Below are positions 38,672 through 46,367 of a stretch of 64,000 nt of DNA, piece by piece. This stretch comes from Myxococcaceae bacterium. Lineage in GTDB: Bacteria > Myxococcota > Myxococcia > Myxococcales > Myxococcaceae. Position 1 is the stretch's first letter; the number at the start of each line of letters is the position of its first letter. A program made the position numbers and the translations under genes. The DNA lies in the NCBI GenBank assembly GCA_016793095.1, contig JAEUJQ010000071.1:124001-188000 (forward strand). Direction: 5' to 3'. The notes beneath the pieces are model-generated. The model saw only the letters and a program-made list of their open reading frames with translations, was not told where the DNA came from and did no database searches.

Positions 38672-41518
38672 TCAGGCGCCCACGCCGAGGAGGAAGTTCA
38701 CCAGGTGGCCCACGAAATCGAGGCGGACCTGGCCCGACACGTGCGACTGGCGCACGCCGCCCAGCGCGAGCCGCGGGTTCGGCAGCAGGGCCACGTCCTT
38801 CTCCTGGTACACCAGCGCGTCGATGAAGCGGGTCCCCTCCACGAGCGCGCGGCGCAGGCGTGCGGTTGGCCTCGTGCGGTACAGGGCTGCGAGGCCCTCG
38901 AGTGGTGGCAGCGAGGTGCAGCCCGGGCAGTCGTCCTGCTGGCCTGTCAGGAAGGCGCCGTCGGACCGCGACTGAAAGCGCAGCGTCTCGGTGGCGAGCT
39001 CGCGGGCGTCGCCGAGCCGGCCGAACGCGACGAGCGCCTGCATCAGCCACGGGCCTGCGCCGTGCGAGTGGTTGAGGCGGTAGCGGCGGAGGCTCCAGGC
39101 CACGGCGCGCGGCACGACGTCGAAGGGGTCGCGCACCAGGCCGCGTCGCAGCGCCGCTTCGAGGGCGAGCAGGGCCTGCCCGGGCGCGTAGTCGAGGTCG
39201 GCGTCCTGGGCCTCGTCGCCGAGGTCGAAGCGGCCGAAGGCGTCGATGGACTCGAGGAGCGCGAGCGCATCGGCCACCGCCGCCCGCCGTTGGCCACCCA
39301 GCTCGAGTCGGCAGAGCAGCCGGAAGGCCAGCACCGGCACCGAGCGGTCCTGATGGACGCGTCGCAGGTCCTGGACGGCTTGTCGCCGCAGGCCGACCCG
39401 GGCCTTCTGCCACGCGACGAAGGCGACGCGCGCCGGGTCGAGCCCCGTCTGCACTTCATCAGCGAAGGGGCGGTATGTGCCGGCGATGGGACCCTTTGCG
39501 CGGTGGTGTTCCCGCAGGTACGAGGTCGCGAGCCGGAGCAGCTTCGTGCGCCGCTGCTCCCACGGCTCATCGGGGTCGATGGGCGGCAGGCCGTGGCGCA
39601 GGCGCACGCACGTCACGCTGGCGTCAGGACCGCTGATCGCCAGCGGGTCACTGGCGCGCTCGCCCTGCCTCGACGGCCCGACCGCCGGCCGCGAGGCGCT
39701 CGCCAGCGCTGGGTCACTGGCGCGCTCGCCCTGCCTCGACGGCCCGACCGCCGGCCGCGAGGCGCTCGCCAGCGCGGTGTCACACTCGAAGCGGGTCCAG
39801 TAGAGGTCGCCGCCGGTGATGCCGGCCTTCTCGACGAGCGCCTGCGTGTACTCGAGCGCGTCGAGGTCGTGCGTCAGCGGCACCGAGGGGAGCAGCAGCG
39901 CACGTCGCTCGCCCTGCAGGACCTCGAGGCACTGCTCGCCCAGCCGGAACGGCTTCGACATGAACTCGACGTCGGCGACGTCAGTCTTGAAGCCGCCCCA
40001 GAGCGTCGAGACGGTGACGGCGATGGACCCACGCCGCTGCCGGCCGAACCGCCTGTCGCGCCACACCTCGGCCGCGAGCGTCTCGAGCGTCGCGTTCACC
40101 TCGCCGTCAGTCACGTCCGCGCCGACACAGCCACGCAGCGCCCCGTCGACGTACACCGAGAGGAACAGCTGCTCGACGGCCGGCAGCCGCGGCGCCCTTC
40201 CTTTCGACGGGGCCCCCGTGACGAGCTCGAGCGCACGTCGCGCGAGGTCGAGCAGCGCGCGCTCAGGGACGGGGCTCCGCTTCGTCCCGGGGACGCCCGT
40301 CGGCTGCCAGTCGGTCCCTTCATCGGAGTCCTTCTCGAGCGTGTGGCGATAGAGGACGTATGGCTCCTCGTCATAGAGCTGCGCGTTCCGCGTGTGCGCG
40401 TGCCGGAACTGCTGAAAGGTGTTCCGCAGGCCGGGCATGTTCGGCAGCGCCCCGCCCATCGTGCGCTGACGAAGCAGGCTGCGCACGACGATGCCGAACC
40501 TGGCGTTGTCGAGCTCGCCCACCGCGCTCTCGATGAGCGGTCCGAAGCACGTCACGGCGATGGCGCAGTCGGCGAGCGTCGTCGCGTCGGAGCCGCCCTC
40601 GGTGAAGCGCCGCGCCGTCTGCACCGCCGCGCGGATGATGCCTTCGGGCGTGGGCCAGGCGGTCTCTCCCGGGAACGTCCAGTACCCGTCACGCGCGAGG
40701 CGGTCGTGGATCGCGTCGCGGCGTCGCAGGCTGACGTAGACCCCGCCGCGCGAGTCCCGGAGCGGGCGTACTCGTCGGGGAGGCCGCGGCATCGTGCCGT
40801 CACGCAGCCACGTCTCGATGGCCAGGCGCGCGAGCGCCGACGGCGAGAGGTCTTCGGGAGCCTTCGCAGACGGAGGTGGCCAGTCGAACCACTTCGTTGG
40901 GTTGAGGGGCCCGAGGTCCACGCCCTCCGGCATGCGCGGCAGCAGGTCGTCTTCGAGGTCGAGCACCGCCTCGACGCGCACGCCGCGCTCCTCGACGCGG
41001 CTGACGCCACCGGCGCCATAACGAACGAGGCACACGACACCTTCGACGTCGACGCCTTCTTCGAGCAGCGCGTCCACGGCGCGGAACACCGACTCTCCCG
41101 TCGCCAGGGTGTCATCGACGAGCACCACCGGCTGAGCCGGGTCGATGATCCCCTCGACGAGCCTGTTCGCTCCGTGTGACTTGCGCTCTTTGCGGATGAG
41201 CAGGCCACGCCACGGCCCCCCAGGCTGAAGCAGGCAGGCCTGGAGCAGCGGCACCGCAGTCGTGCCGAAGGTGGCGAGCTGTCGCGACTCGAAGGTTCGC
41301 AGCAGAGGCGTGAGGCACTCGGCAGCCAGGCGTGCGTCTGCCGGCGTGAGCGTCAGCCGCAGCGAGTCCAACATCCACGGTGCAGGCCCGCCCCCGTTGG
41401 CGAACAGGGGGCGCTCGGGCGTCGACCGGACGATGGCCTCGCGCTCGATCCGCGCCAGGAGCCGGTTGCGGTTCCGCTCGTGATGAGCACCGAAGGAACC
41501 ACGCTTCAAACCGTTCAC
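38672..41518 (-). CDS. Phosphoribosyltransferase / AMMECR1 / helical-toroid fusion
   Basis: A 948-residue multidomain protein. Residues ~50-200: type I phosphoribosyltransferase fold with the PRPP motif VVLVDDTLATGES, most like orotate phosphoribosyltransferase. Residues ~255-410: a segment that may be a degenerate AMMECR1 half (GGVYVSLRRRD). Residues ~425-600: clear AMMECR1 domain (LARRALELVTG, FLSVYVDGALRGCVG, RRALLLPSVPLTHD). Residues ~680-948: helical repeats with Asp/Ala/Leu patterns like an (alpha/alpha)6 toroid. Between them, two in-frame copies of ALASASRPAVGPSRQGERAS are translated from a 66-bp repeat. GTG start at 41518. The pathway is unknown. Confidence 0.75.
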   Translation of the reverse strand: MNGLKRGSFGAHHERNRNRLLARIEREAIVRSTPERPLFANGGGPAPWMLDSLRLTLTPADARLAAECLTPLLRTFESRQLATFGTTAVPLLQACLLQPGGPWRGLLIRKERKSHGANRLVEGIIDPAQPVVLVDDTLATGESVFRAVDALLEEGVDVEGVVCLVRYGAGGVSRVEERGVRVEAVLDLEDDLLPRMPEGVDLGPLNPTKWFDWPPPSAKAPEDLSPSALARLAIETWLRDGTMPRPPRRVRPLRDSRGGVYVSLRRRDAIHDRLARDGYWTFPGETAWPTPEGIIRAAVQTARRFTEGGSDATTLADCAIAVTCFGPLIESAVGELDNARFGIVVRSLLRQRTMGGALPNMPGLRNTFQQFRHAHTRNAQLYDEEPYVLYRHTLEKDSDEGTDWQPTGVPGTKRSPVPERALLDLARRALELVTGAPSKGRAPRLPAVEQLFLSVYVDGALRGCVGADVTDGEVNATLETLAAEVWRDRRFGRQRRGSIAVTVSTLWGGFKTDVADVEFMSKPFRLGEQCLEVLQGERRALLLPSVPLTHDLDALEYTQALVEKAGITGGDLYWTRFECDTALASASRPAVGPSRQGERASDPALASASRPAVGPSRQGERASDPLAISGPDASVTCVRLRHGLPPIDPDEPWEQRRTKLLRLATSYLREHHRAKGPIAGTYRPFADEVQTGLDPARVAFVAWQKARVGLRRQAVQDLRRVHQDRSVPVLAFRLLCRLELGGQRRAAVADALALLESIDAFGRFDLGDEAQDADLDYAPGQALLALEAALRRGLVRDPFDVVPRAVAWSLRRYRLNHSHGAGPWLMQALVAFGRLGDARELATETLRFQSRSDGAFLTGQQDDCPGCTSLPPLEGLAALYRTRPTARLRRALVEGTRFIDALVYQEKDVALLPNPRLALGGVRQSHVSGQVRLDFVGHLVNFLLGVGA
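39646..39777 (-). repeat. Two in-frame 66-bp repeats inside a coding sequence
   Basis: Two nearly identical 66-bp units (GCGCTCGCCCTGCCTCGACGG ... GCGAGGCGCTCGCCAGCGC on the plus strand) code for 22-residue copies in the interdomain linker of the phosphoribosyltransferase/AMMECR1 fusion. They share the core and order of the intergenic repeat at 7.1-7.4 kb, but the unit length here is a multiple of three. Confidence 0.85.
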
Positions 41519-41533
41519 TGAGTGTTCAGTGGC

Positions 41534-42034
41534 TCAGCGAGGTTTCGGGAGGGGAGGCGCGATCTCCATGATGACCTCGGGGCGCGGCTTCGGCGGCCGG
41601 GGACCAATCTCGCGGATGACCTCGGGGCGCGGCTTCGGCGGCCGGGGACCAATCTCGCGGATGACCTCGGGACGCGGGCCGGGCGGACGCGGGCCAATCT
41701 CGCGGATGACCTCTGGACGCGGGCCGGGCGGACGCGGACCAATCTCGCGGATGACCTCGGGGCGTGGCTTCGGCGGTCGCGGACCAATCTCGCGGATGAC
41801 CTCAGGACGCGGCTTCGGCGGTCGCGGACCAATCTCGCGGATGACCTCGGGACGCGGCTTCGGCGGCCGGGGCCCGATCTCCATGATGACTTCGGGACGC
41901 GGCTTCGGCTTCTTCGGGAGCGACGGCAGCTTCGGCTTCGCTGGCGTCTTCGGCTTCGACGGAAGCTTTGGAAGCTTCGGGCTCTTTGGAAGCGACGGCA
42001 GGTTCGGACGACGAGGACCAATGCGCACGGACAA
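41534..42034 (-). CDS. Pro/Lys-rich protein with eight 15-residue repeats
   Basis: About 166 residues from a TTG at 42034 (a GTG six bases further in is an alternative). An N-terminal Lys/Pro/Ser/Leu-rich stretch (LPSLPKKPKPRPEV) is followed by eight near-identical units of GPRPPKPRPEVIREI. It ends 15 bp before the start of the 948-residue fusion gene on the same strand, so the two may form an operon, which favours this strand. Two plus-strand frames through the same repeats are equally open, so the coding assignment is uncertain. No known domain; it could be an extended, possibly DNA- or wall-associated polypeptide. Confidence 0.5.
   Translation of the reverse strand: MSVRIGPRRPNLPSLPKSPKLPKLPSKPKTPAKPKLPSLPKKPKPRPEVIMEIGPRPPKPRPEVIREIGPRPPKPRPEVIREIGPRPPKPRPEVIREIGPRPPGPRPEVIREIGPRPPGPRPEVIREIGPRPPKPRPEVIREIGPRPPKPRPEVIMEIAPPLPKPR
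41562..41921. repeat. 45-bp minisatellite, eight copies
   Basis: ATCTC recurs at exact 45-bp steps at 41562, 41607, 41652, 41697, 41742, 41787, 41832 and 41877. Units differ by a few substitutions and no indels, so the reading frame is preserved across the array. Confidence 0.9.
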
Positions 42035-42047
42035 CCCCCGAGTGAGT

Positions 42048-42136
42048 GACTCCTAGAGTCTCGCGAGTTGTAGGCGTGGGTTGCGTGAGCGCGCAAGATC
42101 GGTCGCACGAGCGTCACCCGCGAGTGTCACCCGCGA
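42048..42136. promoter_or_regulatory. Palindrome and direct repeats in a divergent intergenic region
   Basis: GACTC-CTA-GAGTC at 42048-42060, directly followed by CTCGCGAG, and two direct copies of GTCACCCGCGA at 42113-42123 and 42126-42136, 13 bp apart. They lie between the divergent repeat-protein and Ala-rich-protein genes and are candidate regulator sites. Confidence 0.4.
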
Positions 42137-42268
42137 AGCACCCTTGACGGCGCTCTCCAGAGTGATCTCAACTCCTCGAAATCACAGGTCGCGCAACAGA
42201 TTTTCTCAACGACCGAAAACCCCTCACGTCGTTTCTCTCCTTCTCTCACTTTCTGGTCGGAGCCCCCC

Positions 42269-43279
42269 GTGTCCCTGTTCTCCTCCATCCGCAATCGCGT
42301 CTCGAGCGCCGTCAACACCGTTCGCCAGTACCAGCCGACTGTCAGCCGGGTCATCAGCGGCGCGACCACGGCCAAGAAGGTCTTCGACCAGACCAGGAGC
42401 GCCTTTGAGTCCGCCTCGACGCTCGCGCAGCGCGGCTACCGGGTTGCGAGCCAGGCGGTTCGCGACAACCGCGCGTTGAGCGTCTTCAACGGCGGTCGTC
42501 CTCCCAGCGCCTTTCAGCGCCTGACCGGCCCGCTGGGCGTGGTGACGAACGCGGCGAAGACGATTCGCGGAGTGGGCACCGCCGTCGGAGACATCCGCAA
42601 CGCGATCCGCACCGGGTCGCGCCAGGACATCAGCACCGCCGCGCAGTCCACCCTCGGCACCATTCGCTCCGGGCTCTCGACGGTGCAGTCCGGCTTCCAG
42701 GCGTGGGGCGCACGGCAGGCCTACAACACCTACCGCGCCGCGACGAACGCCTTCCGCAGTGCCGCTCCCGCTGTCGCGTCGAACGTGGCCGAGGCCGCCG
42801 CCCGCGCCGCCACCCGCACCGCGCACATGGCCGCGAGCGGCGCGACTGCCCTCGGCTCGACGGCTCGTCAGGTTGCACGGGCTGGTGCTCGCGAGGCGGC
42901 CGAGGCCGCGGCTCGCGCGGCTGGTCCGCTGGCCCGCGCCGTGACCGGCTCCGGTTCTCGCGCCGCCGCTCGCGCTGCCATCAGCGCCGGCTCCAACGCG
43001 GCGGTTCGTGCCGCGACCAGCACCGCCGCTCGCGCCACGGCCAGCACGGTGGGTCGCGCCGCCGCCCGCTTCGCTCCCGGCGTCAACATCGCGATGGCCG
43101 CGGTCGACACGGGCATCGCCGTCGCCACGCTCGCTGACCCGAGGGCCAGCACCGGTCGCAAGGTGACGTCGGTCATCACCGCCGCGGGCTCCATCGCGGC
43201 CGCGACCAACATCCCCGTCGTGAGCCAGATCGGCGCCGGCGTCTCGCTGGTCTCGAGCTTCGTCGGCTCGTTCTTCTGA
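42269..43279 (+). CDS. Ala-rich amphipathic protein of unknown function
   Basis: 336 residues, unrecognised. The N-terminal ~150 residues are Ser/Thr/Gln-rich and helical (QPTVSRVISGATTAKKVFDQ); residues ~165-270 are dominated by Ala with regularly placed Arg and Glu (AAEAAARAAGPLARAVTGSG), and the last ~65 residues include two hydrophobic stretches (GVNIAMAAVDTGIAVATLA and a Gly/Ser/Val-rich tail ending SFVGSFF). There is no signal peptide. Such Ala/Arg-rich amphipathic helices occur in membrane-active proteins and DNA-binding basic proteins alike. GTG start at 42269; a strong hairpin follows. Confidence 0.65.
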   Translation: MSLFSSIRNRVSSAVNTVRQYQPTVSRVISGATTAKKVFDQTRSAFESASTLAQRGYRVASQAVRDNRALSVFNGGRPPSAFQRLTGPLGVVTNAAKTIRGVGTAVGDIRNAIRTGSRQDISTAAQSTLGTIRSGLSTVQSGFQAWGARQAYNTYRAATNAFRSAAPAVASNVAEAAARAATRTAHMAASGATALGSTARQVARAGAREAAEAAARAAGPLARAVTGSGSRAAARAAISAGSNAAVRAATSTAARATASTVGRAAARFAPGVNIAMAAVDTGIAVATLADPRASTGRKVTSVITAAGSIAAATNIPVVSQIGAGVSLVSSFVGSFF

Positions 43280-43297
43280 GAACACACGGTCTTCGTT

Positions 43298-43338
43298 AAC
43301 CGCGGCGCGGGTTCCTGCTGAAGGAGCCCGCGCCGGTT
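43298..43338 (+). terminator. Hairpin terminator after the Ala-rich gene
   Basis: AACCGCGGCGCGGGTTCC and GGAGCCCGCGCCGGTT are nearly perfect inverted arms around a short loop (TGCTGAA), starting 19 bp after the stop and followed by GCATTTTGA. This is the best terminator-like structure in the window. Confidence 0.7.
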
Positions 43339-43410
43339 GCATTTTGAGCGCTTCGGCTTGCGGCGCACTTCACCTATCGTCCCGCGCGCGTCTCACCACG
43401 AGGACCACTC

Positions 43411-44484
43411 ATGGCAGGCAAAAAGAAGAAGGGCCCCTCACCGAACGGCGTCGATCGGCTGCTGAAGATCAGCCCGATGGCAGAGGCGCTCACGCCGAAA
43501 GACATCCCCCTGCCGAAGGCGAAGGCGCCGTCGCTCGAAGGCCTCGAGGTGACGGTGCCCGCGCCCGACGACCTGACCGCCGAGGACCTCGCGCGCCGTT
43601 TTCACGAGAAGACGCGGTCGGCGGGCACCTCGCGCGATCGTGCTGAAGGCGAAGCGCTGGCTGCCGGCGACGACGTGCTGCTCAACCTCATCGGCTACGT
43701 GGACGGCAAGCTGATGCCCTTCTCGACGCGGTTCCGGTGGTGGACCGAGCTCGCCCCCATGCCCGCGTTGCCCGGGTTGATGGAGGCCGTGGCTGCCGGC
43801 GAGGTGGGGGACAGCCTCGAGGTGATGGTGACGCTGCCGGCCACCTATCCCGCGGAGCCGTTTCGTGGGGCGCCCGTGCGCTTCGCCGTCGACGTGCTCG
43901 CCGCGCGCGAGGTGAAGCCGCTCGACCCGTCCGCGAAGGACTTCTTCCCGAAGCTCGGCCTCGGCGACTCGATGGACGCGGTGATGGACACGATCCGCGA
44001 AGAGCTCGAAGAGGAGCTCGCCGATGAGCTCGTCGTCCTCGGGCGCGAGCTGGTCCTCGACGAGCTGGCCCGCCGCTCGGGCGTCGAGGTGCCCTCCGCG
44101 CTCGTGGACGAGGAGGTGCGCCGCCGGTGGATGCGCGCCGAACTGCCCCTGCTGGTGGAGCACGGCTTCACTGTCGAGGAGCAGAACGAGGCGCGTGATG
44201 CGTGGCTGCGAGATGGGGCGACGCGCGCCGAGTGCGAGCGGCGGCTGAAGATTGGCCTGGCGGTCGCGGCGATGATCGACGCCGAGAAGCTCGCGCCCAC
44301 GCCCGAAGAGCTCAAGGAGACGCTCGAGATCTACGGGGAGCCCTGGGGCCTCACGCCGGCCGACATCGAGAAGGCCGCGAAGGAGTCGAAGAAGTCGGCG
44401 ACCGGCCTGGGCCAGCTCGCGCTGTACCTCTACGCGGTGGACTACGCCGTCACGAAGGCGAAGCTGCACTTCGAAGGGGCGTGA
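43411..44484 (+). CDS. Trigger-factor-like peptidyl-prolyl isomerase/chaperone
   Basis: 357 residues. Residues ~65-165 resemble the FKBP-type domain of trigger factor (GDDVLLNLIGYVDGKL ... GEVGDSLEVMVTLPATYPAE), and residues ~170-355 the helical C-terminal chaperone domain (LVLDELARRSGVEVPSALVD, then EEVRRRW, is a typical trigger-factor stretch). The N-terminal ribosome-binding domain with its GFRxGxxP loop is absent and replaced by ~45 basic, Pro-rich residues starting MAGKKKKGPSPNG. So it is probably a ribosome-independent paralogue and not the housekeeping tig. ATG start at 43411; exonuclease III follows after 19 bp. Confidence 0.8.
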   Translation: MAGKKKKGPSPNGVDRLLKISPMAEALTPKDIPLPKAKAPSLEGLEVTVPAPDDLTAEDLARRFHEKTRSAGTSRDRAEGEALAAGDDVLLNLIGYVDGKLMPFSTRFRWWTELAPMPALPGLMEAVAAGEVGDSLEVMVTLPATYPAEPFRGAPVRFAVDVLAAREVKPLDPSAKDFFPKLGLGDSMDAVMDTIREELEEELADELVVLGRELVLDELARRSGVEVPSALVDEEVRRRWMRAELPLLVEHGFTVEEQNEARDAWLRDGATRAECERRLKIGLAVAAMIDAEKLAPTPEELKETLEIYGEPWGLTPADIEKAAKESKKSATGLGQLALYLYAVDYAVTKAKLHFEGA

Positions 44485-44503
44485 GGCGACGCGGCCAGGG
44501 TCG

Positions 44504-45346
44504 ATGAAGATCTCCACCTGGAACGTGAACGGGCTGCGCGCGCGCGAAGGCGACGTGCACCACTTCCTCCGCGAGGAGGCGCCGGACCTGCTGTGTCTGC
44601 AAGAGGTGAAGGCCTCGCTGCACCAGGTGCCCGTGAGCCTGAGAGACCACGAGGGCTACTGGTCGTACTGGCATGGCCACAAGGGCTACTCCGGCGTGGC
44701 GATGCTGGTACGGCGCTCCTGCTGTCCGGTGCGGCCGGTCTTCACCCACCCGTCCTTCGACGTCGAGCAGCGCATCGTGGTGGCAGAGCTGGGCGCCCTG
44801 CGCGTGGCGTCCATCTACGTCCCGAACGGCGGCAAGGAGTTCGCTCCCAAGCTCACGTTCCTGCGCGCGCTGGCGAGCTGGGCTGGTGACGAGCTGCGCG
44901 CCGGCCACGACCTGGTGCTCTGCGGAGACCTGAACGTCGCCCGCACGGCTCACGACGTCCACGAGTCGGAGCGCGACGCGACGGCCACCGGGCAGACCGA
45001 GGCCGAGCGCTCGCTGTTCGAGCAGCTCCTCGCGCACCAGCTCACCGATCTCGGGCGGCGCTTCGCTCCAGACGACGCCTCGTCCTTCACCTGGTGGGCG
45101 CCCTGGCGTGAGCACAGGGAGCGCAACATCGGCTGGCGCATCGACTACGTGCTGACGAGCTCCGCGATGTCAGCGCTGGCGAAGGCGTGCACAGCGCGGC
45201 GCGAGTTCGGCACCAGTGACCATGCGCCCGTGAGCGCCGTCTTCGAGCGCGCCCTGTTCGACCCTGCCACGGTGAAGGCCGGCCCCGCGCAGGAGCTCGT
45301 CCAGCACGAGCGCAAGGGCCCGCAGCTCGACCTGTTCGGCTCGTGA
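44504..45346 (+). CDS. xth: Exodeoxyribonuclease III / AP endonuclease
   Basis: 280 residues covering the full exonuclease-endonuclease-phosphatase fold: KISTWNVNGLRA (metal-binding Asn), LCLQEVKA (catalytic Glu), YVPNGG, LCGDLNVA (Asp/Asn pair), RIDYVLTS and GTSDHAPV (catalytic Asp-His). It cuts at abasic sites and trims 3' ends in base-excision repair. The C-terminus extends past the fold and ends PQLDLFGS, where QLDLF matches the sliding-clamp-binding consensus. ATG start at 44504. It follows the chaperone gene by 19 bp, probably on one transcript. Confidence 0.93.
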   Translation: MKISTWNVNGLRAREGDVHHFLREEAPDLLCLQEVKASLHQVPVSLRDHEGYWSYWHGHKGYSGVAMLVRRSCCPVRPVFTHPSFDVEQRIVVAELGALRVASIYVPNGGKEFAPKLTFLRALASWAGDELRAGHDLVLCGDLNVARTAHDVHESERDATATGQTEAERSLFEQLLAHQLTDLGRRFAPDDASSFTWWAPWREHRERNIGWRIDYVLTSSAMSALAKACTARREFGTSDHAPVSAVFERALFDPATVKAGPAQELVQHERKGPQLDLFGS

Positions 45347-45686
45347 GACCTGACGAGCCGCGCCCTCGAGGTGATGGGTCTCCGTCGTCGGAGGCCGTCG
45401 TCAGCGCTTTCAGAAGCGGTCAGCGGCGAGGCGTGCGACGACGGAGCGCCTCAGGGTTCGTCTGCCTCTGAGCTTCTTCACGAACGCCTGCGCCGTGCTG
45501 CGGATGAGCGCCTCGGGGCGCCTGTTCGCTCGACCGGACACCCACCCAGCACGGCTCCACTCCACCAGCCTGAGCTGGCTGCGGTGCGGCCGGCGAACCC
45601 CTCGTCCTCCCTCGCCTTCGCGCGCGGCACGACGCCTGCTCAGGGAGTCCTCGTCGCCACTTCCGGCGCCTCCCAGGAGAATGCCC
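45347..45686. other. Gap without a recognised gene
   Basis: This 340-bp gap lies between xth and the DUF3060-like gene. A minus-strand frame ending at 45410 has a fairly natural-looking C-terminus (ALIRSTAQAFVKKLRGRRTL) and could be a gene remnant, but its upstream part is Arg/Gly-rich and lacks a start with a ribosome site. I see no repeat or hairpin. Confidence 0.4.
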
Positions 45687-46367
45687 ATGCCCCGCACCCG
45701 CCTCGAGTCCCGCGCCACCCGGACCCCCCGTCGTCACGGCACCGTCGCTTCGCCCATCAAGGTCCCGAACCGCGCCGCGATGCTGAAGTCGCTGGCGCAG
45801 AGCGCCCGGCAAGATGCGTTCGGTGGCGCCGTCGACGCGAAGATCGCCCTCCACACCCGGAAGGCCGATGCCCGTGGCGCGAAGGGCGCGGCGGCGCTCG
45901 AGGCGTTCCTCAAGAACAAGCCGGTGCTCCCACAGCCGGGCGCGCAGGCGACCGTAGGGACTGGCCCCGCTCCCGTTCAGCCGGGCGCGCAGGCGACCGT
46001 GGGGACTGGCCCCGCTCCCGTTCAGCCTGGTGCACAGGCGACCGTGGGGACTGGTCCCGCGCCCATCGCCCCGGTGCCCACGCCCGCAAGCGGTCTCACC
46101 GCGCCGGTTCAGCTCCTCGGCAACGACCACGTGCGCACCTTCGACGGCCACCATGACATCAGCGCGACGGGCAACCGGAACAAGCTGACCATCAGCGGGC
46201 ACTGCCCTGAGCTGCGACTCACCGGCAACGACAACACCGTCGTCATCACCGGCAAGGTCGATCGCGTCGTCGTCAGCGGCAACAACAACCGCGTCACCTG
46301 GCCCGCCGGCCAGCCCGCGCCCGAGATCGTCCAGGCTGGCCTGGGGAACTCCGTCGGCGAAGGCTGA
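45687..46367 (+). CDS. DUF3060-like beta-solenoid protein with 15-residue repeats
   Basis: 226 residues. A basic N-terminal ~75 residues (RATRTPRRHGTVASPIK), then three nearly identical units of QPGAQATVGTGPAPV, then a C-terminal ~80-residue domain with regular short strands and Asn/Gly turns (HHDISATGNRNKLTISGHCP ... LTGNDNTVVITGKVDRVVVSGNNNRV), the pattern of DUF3060-type single-stranded beta-solenoids. The ATG at 45687 has AGGAGA six bases upstream; the ATG at 45681 would be too close. No signal peptide is evident from this start. Function unknown. Confidence 0.72.
   Translation: MPRTRLESRATRTPRRHGTVASPIKVPNRAAMLKSLAQSARQDAFGGAVDAKIALHTRKADARGAKGAAALEAFLKNKPVLPQPGAQATVGTGPAPVQPGAQATVGTGPAPVQPGAQATVGTGPAPIAPVPTPASGLTAPVQLLGNDHVRTFDGHHDISATGNRNKLTISGHCPELRLTGNDNTVVITGKVDRVVVSGNNNRVTWPAGQPAPEIVQAGLGNSVGEG
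45933..46067 (+). repeat. Three in-frame 45-bp tandem repeats
   Basis: Units at 45933-45977, 45978-46022 and 46023-46067, nearly identical, coding for QPGAQATVGTGPAPV in the linker of the DUF3060-like protein. Confidence 0.9.

Noticed and set aside
38705-41179. 824-codon plus-strand frame
   Set aside because: Antisense to the phosphoribosyltransferase/AMMECR1 fusion, which has recognisable motifs.
41522-42056. Two plus-strand frames through the 45-bp repeats
   Set aside because: No ribosome site; the minus frame has a non-repetitive, compositionally natural N-terminus and operon-like spacing to the next gene.
45410-45718. 102-codon minus-strand frame after xth
   Set aside because: The C-terminus looks plausible but there is no start with a ribosome site, and the upstream part overlaps the start of the DUF3060-like gene with Arg/Gly-rich shadow sequence.
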